Below are positions 53,144-61,345 of a stretch of DNA of 64,000 bases, piece by piece (the stretch's first letter is position 1; every line of letters starts with the position of its first letter). Source of the DNA: Fibrobacter sp. UWH4 (GTDB taxonomy: Bacteria; Fibrobacterota; Fibrobacteria; Fibrobacterales; Fibrobacteraceae); assembly GCF_900142475.1 (NCBI RefSeq), contig NZ_FRAY01000001.1, forward strand, positions 248,001 through 312,000, written 5' to 3'. The notes beneath the pieces were generated by a model that was not told the DNA's origin, did not search any database, and saw only the letters and a list, made by a program, of their open reading frames with translations. Both the position numbers and the translations under genes were made by a program.

Positions 53144-54337
53144 TTAAACAACTTGCACCAGCAATCCCTTGAGGTATTGCCCTTCGGGGAATGCCGTATT
53201 CACGGGGTGGTCGGCGGGTTGGCCGAAGCGTTCAATGATTTGAACGCGCCGATGGGCATCGGCGGCGGCATCCGCGATAATCTTCTGGAACAAGTCCATT
53301 TCCATGAGGCCTGAGCAGCTGAATGTAGCGAGCATGCCGCCTTCGGCCAAGAGCTTCATGGCAAGCAGGTTGATGTCCTTATAGCCGCGGGCGCCTTTCT
53401 GCAGGTTGTCCTTGCTTTCCACGAACTTGGGCGGGTCCAGCACGATGAGGTCGAAGGTTTCCGCCTTGTCGCGGCACTTGCGCAGGTACTGGAACACGTC
53501 GGCTTCCACATGTGTTGCGTGGGCGGTGCTGAGCTTGTTGCGCATGATGCCTTCCTTGGCGAGCTTGAGCGCGTCTTTGGAAACATCCACCTGGTAAACT
53601 TTTTCGCAACCGCCGCGGAGAGCGTAAAGTCCGAAACCGCCGGTATAGCAGAAGCAGTTCAGGACCTTCTTGCCTTTGGAAAGTTCGCCAATGCGGCGGC
53701 GGGCGTCGCGCTGGTCCAGATAGTAACCTGTCTTGTGACCGTTCTTCACGTCGATGGGGAAGAGAATTCCGTTTTCGTTAATGATGACGGGTTCGTCGCT
53801 CACTTCGCCATATACGCAACCGGTGCGCAGCTGCAGGCCTTCTTTCTTGCGCACATCGGAATCGCAGCGTTCGTAAATGCCGCGGCAGTGCGTCTTTTCG
53901 GCGAGCAGTTCGTAAATCGTTTCGCGGTGGACTTCGGCGCCGGCAGCCAGGATTTCGACAGAATAGATGTCGGCATACTTGTCGATGATGCAGCCCGGGA
54001 TGCCGTCGTTTTCGGCGTTGATCAGTCGGAACGCGCTTTCCTTGTCTTCGATGTCGAAGCCGCGGCTCTTGCGTGCGGCGATGGCGCGGTCGAGCAAGTC
54101 GCTAAAGAATTCGCGGTCAATGTTTGCCTTTTCGCCGAACGTCCAGAAACGCCCGCGGATCTGGGACTTGGGCGAGTATGCCGCAAGACCCAGGAAGTCA
54201 CTCTTGTAGCTGTAAACTTCAACGGTGTCGCCCAGTTCCGGGTCGCCGATGACTTCGTCAACGGCTCCGCTAAAAATCCAGGGGTGGTAACGCAATGCGG
54301 ACTTTTCGCGTCCGGCTTTCAAGGTAATCGCTTTCAT
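53144..54337 (-). CDS. rlmI: RlmI-type 23S rRNA (cytosine-C5) methyltransferase
   Basis: 397 aa. N-terminal PUA domain (KAGREKSALRYHPWIFSGAV), a bridge domain with DKYADIYSVEIL, and a SAM-methyltransferase domain: GYYLDQRDARR, VLNCFCYTGGFGLYAL, DPPKF, GARGYKDINLLAMKLL and FSCSGLM with the catalytic Cys. Matches the RlmI/YccW family that methylates C1962 of 23S rRNA in E. coli. The box TAAATTT lies 6 nt before its ATG. Confidence 0.93.
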   Translation of the reverse strand: MKAITLKAGREKSALRYHPWIFSGAVDEVIGDPELGDTVEVYSYKSDFLGLAAYSPKSQIRGRFWTFGEKANIDREFFSDLLDRAIAARKSRGFDIEDKESAFRLINAENDGIPGCIIDKYADIYSVEILAAGAEVHRETIYELLAEKTHCRGIYERCDSDVRKKEGLQLRTGCVYGEVSDEPVIINENGILFPIDVKNGHKTGYYLDQRDARRRIGELSKGKKVLNCFCYTGGFGLYALRGGCEKVYQVDVSKDALKLAKEGIMRNKLSTAHATHVEADVFQYLRKCRDKAETFDLIVLDPPKFVESKDNLQKGARGYKDINLLAMKLLAEGGMLATFSCSGLMEMDLFQKIIADAAADAHRRVQIIERFGQPADHPVNTAFPEGQYLKGLLVQVV

Positions 54338-54343
54338 GGATTC

Positions 54344-54350
54344 AAATTTA
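54344..54350 (-). promoter_or_regulatory. TAAATTT box 6 nt before the ATG of rlmI
   Basis: Minus strand TAAATTTG-AATCC-ATG, a TAnnTTTG form. Confidence 0.5.
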
Positions 54351-54396
54351 GAAATAATATAGACTTTTGAAGATGTCCTCTTTTTCTATCCTTAGG

Positions 54397-54440
54397 CCCA
54401 TACCTCATTCCCCAAAGCGCCAAAGGCGCGACCTCATACC
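54397..54440. repeat. ATGAGGT-hairpin repeat upstream of the VanZ gene
   Basis: Minus strand ATGAGGTCGCGCCTTTGGCG followed by CTTTGGGGAATGAGGTATGG, same family as 24896-24985. Confidence 0.65.
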
Positions 54441-54444
54441 TAAT

Positions 54445-54873
54445 ATGTTTGAATCGCTTTTTCAAAAGTACCCGTTTTTCCGAGCCGTTCCTTGCGTGCT
54501 CTGCATGGCGATTATCTTTAAACTGTCTTCGATGACGATGGACCAGCTAGAAGATTTCCCGCACATCTGGGATAAGCTTGCCCACTTTTGTGAATATGCA
54601 ACGCTTGCCGGCTGCTACGCCATGCTTTGGACTCGTAACGAATGGTCCAAACGGCAGTGGCTGCGGGTGCTCGTGGTTGGCATCCTCGCTTTGGCCTATG
54701 GCTGCACCGATGAATTCCATCAGAGCTTTGTGGAAACTCGCGACAGCAGTGTGTTTGACTTGGTGGCTGACTTGACCGGTGGACTCACGGGCGGCATTGT
54801 TTATGCCATCGTCACGCGAATCCTGAATCGCTACGACCCCGTGCCGGAAGAGAAAGTAGACGGTAGGCAGTAG
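54445..54873 (+). CDS. VanZ-family membrane protein
   Basis: 142 aa from the ATG at 54445. An upstream ATG at 54367 would add residues encoded by the repeat and is unlikely. Four membrane segments; VanZ-like motifs KLAHFCEYATLAGC, GCTDEFHQSFVETRDSSVFD and LVADLTGGLTGGIV. The biochemical role of the family is not defined beyond low-level teicoplanin resistance in enterococci. Confidence 0.85.
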   Translation: MFESLFQKYPFFRAVPCVLCMAIIFKLSSMTMDQLEDFPHIWDKLAHFCEYATLAGCYAMLWTRNEWSKRQWLRVLVVGILALAYGCTDEFHQSFVETRDSSVFDLVADLTGGLTGGIVYAIVTRILNRYDPVPEEKVDGRQ

Positions 54874-54884
54874 GAAGTTGATTG

Positions 54885-55022
54885 TGATTAGTGGTTAGAA
54901 GTCGGGTCCCTGAGCCTGCCGAAGGGCCACGAATCTGTCATCCTGGAGCGAAGCGACGGGATCTAGGTGTAAGATTTTTGATGGATCCCCTCCCGCGTTT
55001 TACTTGGTCGAGGATGACTTTG
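54885..55022. repeat. Composite intergenic repeat block
   Basis: GTGATTAGTGGTTAG (family of 13086), then GTCATCCTGGAGCGAAGCGA continuing CGGGATCTAGG, and GGATCCCCTCCCGCG with GAGGATGAC: an element of the kind that invades deaD and the Nudix gene. Confidence 0.7.
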
Positions 55023-55038
55023 GTGAAGACATCAATCT

Positions 55039-55986
55039 TTACTCAAATTTTCCCAGCAATATTATTTCGCGGTGTAGTTGAATGCCGAATTTCTCGGTGA
55101 CTTTATTTTGTACGAACTCGCTGAGTTCCATAATGTCGTTTGCCGTGGCGCCGCCAGCATTCACGATGAAGTTTGCATGCACGGTGCTGACTTCGGCGCC
55201 ACCGATGCGATAACCTTTGAGTCCGGCTTGTTCAATGTAGTATCCCGGTGCAATTTGCGTGGGCGTGTCGGCCGATCCGACCTCAAGCCTTTTAAAGGTA
55301 GATCCAGCGTTCGGCATATTCAGCGGTTGTGTCGCCTTGCGCTTCGCCATGCATTCGGCAAGTTCCGTTTCGAGGTCGGCGACAGTTTTGCATTCTGCAC
55401 TTGCGGCGGACAGTTGGAACATCGCTGACAAGATTGTCATAAAGGTTGGTGAGCTTGCCGAACCAATAGTGGACGGATTGTTACCCTGGAAAATACTTTG
55501 TCTGTAGCTGAAGGCGCAGTCGGCGTTAGAAAGTTCGCGAATGCTTCCGTCGCTGTCAAGTACGGTGACTTGTGTGCAGCAGGTTCCGATTTCTTGACCG
55601 TAGGCGCCCGCGTTCATGTAAATCGCGCCACCCAAGGTGCCAGGGATTCCTGCAAGTTTGTGAATGCCTGCAAAACCTTGCTTGAGTGCGCTGCGGGCAA
55701 ATCTGCCGAGCGGGGTCGCCGCCCCGACTTTGAAAGCCCCGTTTCCGAGGTCCTGTATTTCTGAAAATTCTCCAGCAAGCGTGATGACAAGACCGTCGAA
55801 ACCTTTGTCCGATACAAGCAGGTTTGTGCCGTTCCCTAAAATGAAGTAGGGAAGTCCCTTTTCGCAGGCCATGTTCAAAGCTTTTTTGAGGTCCTCCAGA
55901 CATTCCGCCTTCGCAAAATAACGTGCGGGACCGCCCACCTTAAAGGAGGTGTGCTTGCTCATCGGTTCGTTTTCGAGAATCTGCAT
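55039..55986 (-). CDS. murB: UDP-N-acetylenolpyruvoylglucosamine reductase
   Basis: 315 aa from the ATG at 55986, supported by a TATATTT box 6 nt upstream. FAD domain: TSFKVGGPARYFAKA, YFILGNGTNLLVSD, GIPGTLGGAIYMNAGAYGQE. Catalytic motifs SYRQSIFQ, PNAGSTFKR (Ser) and the Glu of LHREIILLG. Makes UDP-MurNAc for peptidoglycan. Confidence 0.96.
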   Translation of the reverse strand: MQILENEPMSKHTSFKVGGPARYFAKAECLEDLKKALNMACEKGLPYFILGNGTNLLVSDKGFDGLVITLAGEFSEIQDLGNGAFKVGAATPLGRFARSALKQGFAGIHKLAGIPGTLGGAIYMNAGAYGQEIGTCCTQVTVLDSDGSIRELSNADCAFSYRQSIFQGNNPSTIGSASSPTFMTILSAMFQLSAASAECKTVADLETELAECMAKRKATQPLNMPNAGSTFKRLEVGSADTPTQIAPGYYIEQAGLKGYRIGGAEVSTVHANFIVNAGGATANDIMELSEFVQNKVTEKFGIQLHREIILLGKFE

Positions 55987-55992
55987 AGCAGA

Positions 55993-55999
55993 AAATATA
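55993..55999 (-). promoter_or_regulatory. TATATTT box 6 nt before the ATG of murB
   Basis: TATATTT-TCTGCT-ATG on the minus strand, with no Shine-Dalgarno sequence. Confidence 0.5.
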
Positions 56000-56068
56000 G
56001 CATACCTTCTTAATATATAATTTCGAAATCTGAATTCCGAAATCTGAATTACTATTATTATACTCACC

Positions 56069-57226
56069 ATGACCAACGAGGAACTGAAACAATTCAAGGC
56101 GGCGATTTCGATCACATCTGTCGCGCAGAGTCTGGGAATATCGGTTTCTCATGGTCGCTTCAGATGTTTTTTCCCGCAACGCCACACGCACGGCGACCGC
56201 ACTCCCTCCGTTTCTATTTCCGAGGAACGCGGAACGTTCCGTTGCTGGGTTTGTGACGATGTTCGCGGTGACGTGATTTCGTTGGTGCAAATTGTAAAGG
56301 ATTGCAGTTTTGTCGAGGCGCTCAGCTGGCTGATGGAACAGTACCCGTTTCTGGTACCGCCTTCTGCCCGCAAAGAAATGGAACGCCTGTCGCAACGAAC
56401 GCAACCTGCTGCCGCAGGGCGTCAGCGACCCTCGGTGCAGGGGAATGCTCCGCAGAATTTATCTTCTCCGCAAAGTCGTCCGGAACCCGAGATGGTTCGG
56501 CCGCCCGAACCCGAAGAACCCCCGCTGGTATCCGAAGACGAACATAAGAAAATTATCCTTTCGTTCCTTAAGCGTTTGAGTCCCGTCGATAACACGCCCG
56601 CGGCCAAGTGGCTTGCCCGCCGTCGCATCTACAAGCCCGTGTGGGACAAGATGCTGCTCCGCACCATTACCAACTACGAAGAGGTGAACAACAGCCTCAA
56701 GGCGGACTTTGGCGAAGAGGTCTTGAAGTATGTGGGTCTCTTTAATGAAAAGGGCCATTTGCGGTACTACAAGCATCCGTTGATTTTCCCGTATCTCGAC
56801 ACGAAACGCCGCGCTTTCTATTTCCAGTCGCGGGCAATAGATAAAACGGTCGTGCCCAAGGAGCTTAACCTGCGTGGCACGGTGCCGTATCCGTACAACA
56901 TGTCTGCGCTCGACAATAAGCCTGGCTGGGTCTACCTGTGCGAGGGCGTGGTCGATACGCTCACGTTTTTAGGACAAAAGATCAATGCGGTGGGGATTCC
57001 CGGTGTGCGGAGTTTCAAGGTGGAATGGCTGAATTTGTTCAAAAGTAAGAACGTGGTTCTTTGTTTGGATCACGACGAGGCGGGGCGCTCTGGAATGGAA
57101 TATATCGGCAACCTGTTTACGCAAGCGGGCATTCATAATGTAATTTTGGGCGAAGGAATGGAAAACTTGCCCACGGCCATGAAAGAGGGTGAAGACATCA
57201 ATGACTGGTTCGGAGGAAAAAAGTAA
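56069..57226 (+). CDS. Short CHC2 zinc-finger/TOPRIM primase-like protein
   Basis: 385 aa. N-terminal CHC2-type zinc finger: RCFFPQRHTHGDRTPSVSIS and FRCWVCDDVRGDVISLVQ, then a Pro/Gln-rich linker (residues 105-160). A middle primase-like region (HPLIFPYLDTKRRAFYFQSR) and TOPRIM follow: YLCEGVVDTLTFL and VVLCLDHDEAGRSGMEYIGN. It lacks the C-terminal helicase-binding domain of DnaG (about 600 residues), so it is probably not the main replicative primase. It overlaps mtgA by one base (TAATG). Confidence 0.85.
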   Translation: MTNEELKQFKAAISITSVAQSLGISVSHGRFRCFFPQRHTHGDRTPSVSISEERGTFRCWVCDDVRGDVISLVQIVKDCSFVEALSWLMEQYPFLVPPSARKEMERLSQRTQPAAAGRQRPSVQGNAPQNLSSPQSRPEPEMVRPPEPEEPPLVSEDEHKKIILSFLKRLSPVDNTPAAKWLARRRIYKPVWDKMLLRTITNYEEVNNSLKADFGEEVLKYVGLFNEKGHLRYYKHPLIFPYLDTKRRAFYFQSRAIDKTVVPKELNLRGTVPYPYNMSALDNKPGWVYLCEGVVDTLTFLGQKINAVGIPGVRSFKVEWLNLFKSKNVVLCLDHDEAGRSGMEYIGNLFTQAGIHNVILGEGMENLPTAMKEGEDINDWFGGKK

Positions 57227-58122
57227 TGGATAAGGTGAAGTTGTATTTTGGTAAGGTCAGGGATTTTTTCAAGTGGTTCACGAATACCACGTTTGCGAAG
57301 GTGACAGGATTCATTATCAAGTGGCTTTACCGGACGATTAATTTCGTCATCCGCCAGGCATTGCTGATTTTGATTATCTACTCGGCTGTTTTCTCGGTGG
57401 CGGCCTCGTATGCCCTGTACCGTGCGTTCATTTACGGTTACGAGATTTACGAAGGAGTCGAGGAACTCAAGGACACCCAGCCCGAAATGAGCAAGTACAT
57501 GGAGGCCCTGCGCGATTCGAGTCCGAACCTGCAAATCAAGCATACCTATGTTCCGCTCGATTCCATCAGTCCGTACCTGCGGAAGGCGGTCATTGCAAGC
57601 GAAGATGCCGGCTTCTATTTCCATCCGGGCTTTGACGTCCGCGCCATCGCCGAGGCGCTCGATGCAAATCAGGTGGCAGGGAAAACCAAGTTCGGCGGCT
57701 CCACGATTACGCAGCAGCTTGCGAAGAACCTCTTCTTGAGTGGCGAACGTTCTTTCAACCGCAAGTTCAAGGAATTGGCGTACGCGCTCTTGATGGAACA
57801 TGAACTCGGCAAGGACCGCATTTTGGAACTGTACCTGAATTATGCCCAGTGGGGCAAGGATATTTTTGGCTGCCAGGAAGCTTGCCGTACATACTATAAA
57901 AAGAGCTGTGCCAAGCTCAGCGTGGACCAGGCGATAAACCTGGCTGCCATGCTTGCAAGCCCGGGCAAGCACCACCCCAACATGCGCGAAAGCCAGTTCA
58001 TGGCAAAGCGTCGCGCCGTGATTTACCAGAACATGTTCCCCAAGAAGGACAGCGTTCTGGTGGATTCCCTCCGCCAGCTGATGGCGCCGCTCCCGAAGGA
58101 CTCTACCAAGCGTGTTCCGTAA
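57226..58122 (+). CDS. mtgA: Monofunctional peptidoglycan glycosyltransferase (GT51)
   Basis: 298 aa. A membrane span (residues 43-64) and the GT51 motifs: AVIASEDAGFYFHPGFD, GGSTITQQLAKNLFL, RSFNRKFKELAYALLME and ILELYLNYAQWGKDIFG. There is no transpeptidase domain. Polymerises lipid II. The start overlaps the stop of the primase-like gene, an odd pairing of DNA and wall functions. Confidence 0.95.
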   Translation: MDKVKLYFGKVRDFFKWFTNTTFAKVTGFIIKWLYRTINFVIRQALLILIIYSAVFSVAASYALYRAFIYGYEIYEGVEELKDTQPEMSKYMEALRDSSPNLQIKHTYVPLDSISPYLRKAVIASEDAGFYFHPGFDVRAIAEALDANQVAGKTKFGGSTITQQLAKNLFLSGERSFNRKFKELAYALLMEHELGKDRILELYLNYAQWGKDIFGCQEACRTYYKKSCAKLSVDQAINLAAMLASPGKHHPNMRESQFMAKRRAVIYQNMFPKKDSVLVDSLRQLMAPLPKDSTKRVP

Positions 58123-58145
58123 AAAAGACGTTGTTTTTTCAAAAA

Positions 58146-58203
58146 AAATTTTCGTCTCTCGTATTTCGTCTCTTGTCTAATTCTATATTTTTCTCGTCTA
58201 AAT
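58146..58203 (+). repeat. CGTCTC-rich element with promoter boxes upstream of argG
   Basis: TTTTCGTCTCTCGTATTTCG then TCTCTTGTCTAATTC, TATATTT (58185-58191) and TAAATTT. Near copy of the element at 27716-27757 in front of another gene's TAAATTTG box. Confidence 0.55.
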
Positions 58204-58222
58204 TTTTCTCAAAGGAAATACA

Positions 58223-59494
58223 ATGGCTAAGAAAGAATCCAAGAAGAAGGTTGTCCTCGCTTATAGCGGTGGACTCGATACTTCCATCATCATCCCCTGG
58301 CTCAAGGAAAACTACGACTGCGAAGTGATCGCTTTCGCCGCCGACCTCGGTCAGAACGACTTCCCGGACGCTAAGGCCCTCGAAGACAAGGCTTTGAAGA
58401 CTGGCGCTTCCAAGTGCTACGTTCTCGACCTCAAGAAGGAATTCCTCGAAGACTACGTTTGGCCGACCGTTCGCGCCGGTGCCAAGTACGAAGGAACCTA
58501 CCTCCTGGGAACCTCTTTCGCCCGTCCGCTCATCGCCAAGTACCAGGTGAAGATTGCTGAAAAGGAAGGCGCTTACGCTGTTGCTCACGGTGCTACCGGT
58601 AAGGGTAACGACCAGGTCCGTTTCGAACTGACCTACGCCGCACTCAACCCGAAGCTCGAAATCATCGCTCCGTGGAAGGACCCGAAGTGGACGTTCCATA
58701 GCCGCGAAGACGCTATCGACTACGCCGCCGCTCACAAGATTCCGCTGAACGGCATCAGCAAGAAGAAGATTTACTCCGAAGACGGTAACCTGTGGCACCT
58801 CTCCCACGAAGGTGGCGTCCTGGAATTCCCGGAACAGGAACACAAGTACGAATTCCTCAAGCACACCAACACGTACGAAAAGGCCCCGAACAAGGCTGAT
58901 CACGTGACGATTACCTTCGATAAGGGTAATCCGGTGGCTATCGACGGCAAGAAGATGGGCGCTGTCGAACTCCTCGAATACCTGAACAAGATTGGCGGCA
59001 AGAACGCTTGCGGTCTCTTGGACATCGTCGAAAACCGCCTCGTTGGCCTCAAGAGCCGCGGCGTGTACGAAACTCCGGGTGGCACGCTCCTGTACAAGGC
59101 TCACGAATGCCTGCAGCAGCTCGTGCTCGACAAGGAAACTTTGTTCGAAGCCCAGAAGATGTCTATGACGTACGCGAACCTCGTGTACAATGGCCAGTGG
59201 TTCACTCCGCTCCGCCAGGCTATGGATGCCTTCTTCGCCGAAGTCAACAAGGTTGTTACCGGTGATGTGACCCTCAAGCTCTACAAGGGTAACATCATCC
59301 CGGCCGGCATCAAGAGCCCCTACAGCCTCTACGACATGGGCCTCGGCGGATTCACCGATGTGGACATGTACGATCAGAAGGATGCAACGGGCTTCATCCG
59401 CTGCTACGGTCTGCCGCTCAAGACGCGCGCCCTGTTGCTCGGCAACAAGACGAACGTGGACTTCGGCAAGCCGGTTGTGCTCCCGAAAAAGTAG
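58223..59494 (+). CDS. argG: Argininosuccinate synthase
   Basis: 423 aa, start after AAAGGAAATACA. The N-type ATP pyrophosphatase loop is [48 protein letters not shown] and GKVTL-like C-terminal parts match ArgG. Joins citrulline and aspartate in arginine synthesis. No other arg genes are adjacent. Strong codon bias suggests high expression. Confidence 0.97.
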   Translation: MAKKESKKKVVLAYSGGLDTSIIIPWLKENYDCEVIAFAADLGQNDFPDAKALEDKALKTGASKCYVLDLKKEFLEDYVWPTVRAGAKYEGTYLLGTSFARPLIAKYQVKIAEKEGAYAVAHGATGKGNDQVRFELTYAALNPKLEIIAPWKDPKWTFHSREDAIDYAAAHKIPLNGISKKKIYSEDGNLWHLSHEGGVLEFPEQEHKYEFLKHTNTYEKAPNKADHVTITFDKGNPVAIDGKKMGAVELLEYLNKIGGKNACGLLDIVENRLVGLKSRGVYETPGGTLLYKAHECLQQLVLDKETLFEAQKMSMTYANLVYNGQWFTPLRQAMDAFFAEVNKVVTGDVTLKLYKGNIIPAGIKSPYSLYDMGLGGFTDVDMYDQKDATGFIRCYGLPLKTRALLLGNKTNVDFGKPVVLPKK

Positions 59495-59516
59495 TCGATA
59501 AAGTCATTCGTCAAAA

Positions 59517-59547
59517 AATCCCTCGGTTCAAAACCGGGGGATTTTTT
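59517..59547 (+). terminator. Terminator of argG
   Basis: AATCCCTCGGTT / AACCGGGGGATT stem with six T residues. Confidence 0.85.
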
Positions 59548-59700
59548 CATAATGGTTCAGTGGCTCTGAAAAATGTGCTGAATTTCACGGAAGCGCATTT
59601 TTTACTTGACAATGTATTGCTTTTTTTTACATTTCGTCATTATATAATCCAGCAACACGAGGAAATTATGAATATCAAGTAGCTGCTTTTAGGGAGTGCT

Positions 59701-60684
59701 TTGGCGTCGATGATGTTTGCCGCCTGTTCGTCTGATGATTCCGGAACGGGAGCGTCGTCCGGTTCTTGTGATGTATCTGCCTTGCCAGCATCGTCCCTTT
59801 CTTTCGAAAAGACGGACAGTGGCTGCTACGCGCAGGGGACCATGGATGCGGTTGCGTTTGCGACCTATGTTGCCAATTATTCAAATGCGGGCTGGCTTCC
59901 GGTTACGGCGAATCCTTCGCTGGATGGTCAGGGCGGCGAGTATGTTTTTTCCAAGACCGAAGGGACCGTCTCGCATACGGTAACTTTGACGGGCGCAAGT
60001 GGTGCTGTCTCGGTAGTTTATGTGAAAACGGGTGACGCCTCTTCCAATGGCGGCGCGTTAGATATTCCGGTGAATAATGCTTCGACCTGCGACCTGGCAA
60101 CAGCAAAGCTGCCTCCGTCTGAACTCGCCTGGAAACCGACCTTTGGTGGCAGCTGCGAAGTTTCCCAGACGATTTCGCTTGCGAGCCTGCAGAAGTTCGA
60201 TACCCTCCTGATTGCGGCTGGTTACAAACAAACTAAAATTTCAAATGAAAGCTTTAGGTATACGATCGAAAAGCCGAATATGGTAGCCTCTACAATCGAT
60301 AGGGATACCTTGCTGTTTACTTATTCGATGGAAACTTTCGTCGGAACATTCTCCGGCGTAACCGAGCAGATGACGGCTCGCCAAATATTGGCGTATGAAT
60401 TGAATGAGGTTGCCAAGGCGCATTTGCCGGAAGACCTCTATGCTCTAGGCGAAATTTACGGCAATGCTTTTGAAGTGTCGTCTGTTCCCAGTGCGGTAAA
60501 TAGTACCTATGTTGCGAACCAACTGAATAAATACGGTTGGAACTTGAAGGAGACGATAAGTTCTACTTATACCGTTGATTATGAAGGTTCTATTGTCTAT
60601 AACGGCGCTGTGTACACAATGGAACTCACATACTTTGTTTTAGATTCAGATGACCACTATTACATCACAATTGAGAAAAAGTAA
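59701..60684 (+). CDS. Lipoprotein whose signal peptide is cut by an in-frame amber codon
   Basis: 327 aa when read from TTG at 59701. The natural start appears to be the ATG at 59668 with GAGGAAATT before it: MNIK, then TAG (59680-59682), then LLLGSALASMMFAAC, a complete lipoprotein signal if TAG were a sense codon such as AAG. The sequence AGGGAG lies 4 nt before the TTG, so re-initiation could give a short, uncharged signal with lipobox FAAC. The body has Cys pairs and two similar DLATAKLPPSELAW/DVSALPASSLSF parts. Function unknown. Confidence 0.7.
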   Translation: MASMMFAACSSDDSGTGASSGSCDVSALPASSLSFEKTDSGCYAQGTMDAVAFATYVANYSNAGWLPVTANPSLDGQGGEYVFSKTEGTVSHTVTLTGASGAVSVVYVKTGDASSNGGALDIPVNNASTCDLATAKLPPSELAWKPTFGGSCEVSQTISLASLQKFDTLLIAAGYKQTKISNESFRYTIEKPNMVASTIDRDTLLFTYSMETFVGTFSGVTEQMTARQILAYELNEVAKAHLPEDLYALGEIYGNAFEVSSVPSAVNSTYVANQLNKYGWNLKETISSTYTVDYEGSIVYNGAVYTMELTYFVLDSDDHYYITIEKK

Positions 60685-60707
60685 GTCTTTTTTCTAAGTT
60701 CTACCAG

Positions 60708-61232
60708 CTAAAACTCGACCATGTATCCTGCGCCCCACAAGACCTTCTTGGCGTCGTGGTCGATGAACCGGTAGGCGGGTACACTAATTTGTGTGTAGAA
60801 TCCGTATAGGTGCGCCCAAAGTTCGAGTGAAATGTCGGCCTCTTCTTTGTAATTGTAGGGGCGAAGGAGCATGGCGCTGTTTGCCTTGTTGAATGCCTGG
60901 TGCATTTTGTTCGGGGCTTCGGCAAATTCGTAGCCGCCACCGATGCCTACATCGAAATTAAAGGGAAGATCCCTGAAAAATGTATAGAGCAGGCTTCCGC
61001 GGAATCCGCACCAGAAATCGTTCGCGCCTTGGTGCCAGCCCATTCCCTGCACGCGCAAGATGACGTTGTCGTAGCCCATTCCACCGATGGCGACAACTGG
61101 AGTCTGGTTTCGGATTCCGACGCCCAGGTTGAATCGAAAATGCTCCTGGCGCTCCCGGTCGCCTGCATGGCAGAAAACCACCGCAAAAAGGAAAATCAGT
61201 ATCGGAAGTCGGGAAAAACGGACGCGTCGCAT
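60708..61232 (-). CDS. Exported protein, probable small barrel
   Basis: 174 aa. Signal peptide LPILIFLFAVVFCHA. Alternating Gly-rich strands (FRFNLGVGIRNQTPVVAIGG, VILRVQGMGW, FNFDVGIGGGYEFA, ISLELWAHLYGFYTQISVPA) suggest an outer-membrane or periplasmic beta protein, ending VLWGAGYMVEF with a C-terminal Phe. Family unknown. The TATATTT box (61238-61244) lies 5 nt before the ATG. Confidence 0.65.
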   Translation of the reverse strand: MRRVRFSRLPILIFLFAVVFCHAGDRERQEHFRFNLGVGIRNQTPVVAIGGMGYDNVILRVQGMGWHQGANDFWCGFRGSLLYTFFRDLPFNFDVGIGGGYEFAEAPNKMHQAFNKANSAMLLRPYNYKEEADISLELWAHLYGFYTQISVPAYRFIDHDAKKVLWGAGYMVEF

Positions 61233-61237
61233 GGCCT

Positions 61238-61244
61238 AAATATA
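61238..61244 (-). promoter_or_regulatory. TATATTT box 5 nt before the ATG at 61232
   Basis: TATATTT-AGGCC-ATG on the minus strand. Confidence 0.5.
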
Positions 61245-61345
61245 GACATTTTGACATTTTATACTCGCAAAAATGTGTTTTTATTCCTATATTGTTTGGC
61301 AAATCACGGCTTGGGGTTGACCGGGCCATAAAAAAGGAAAGAGAA

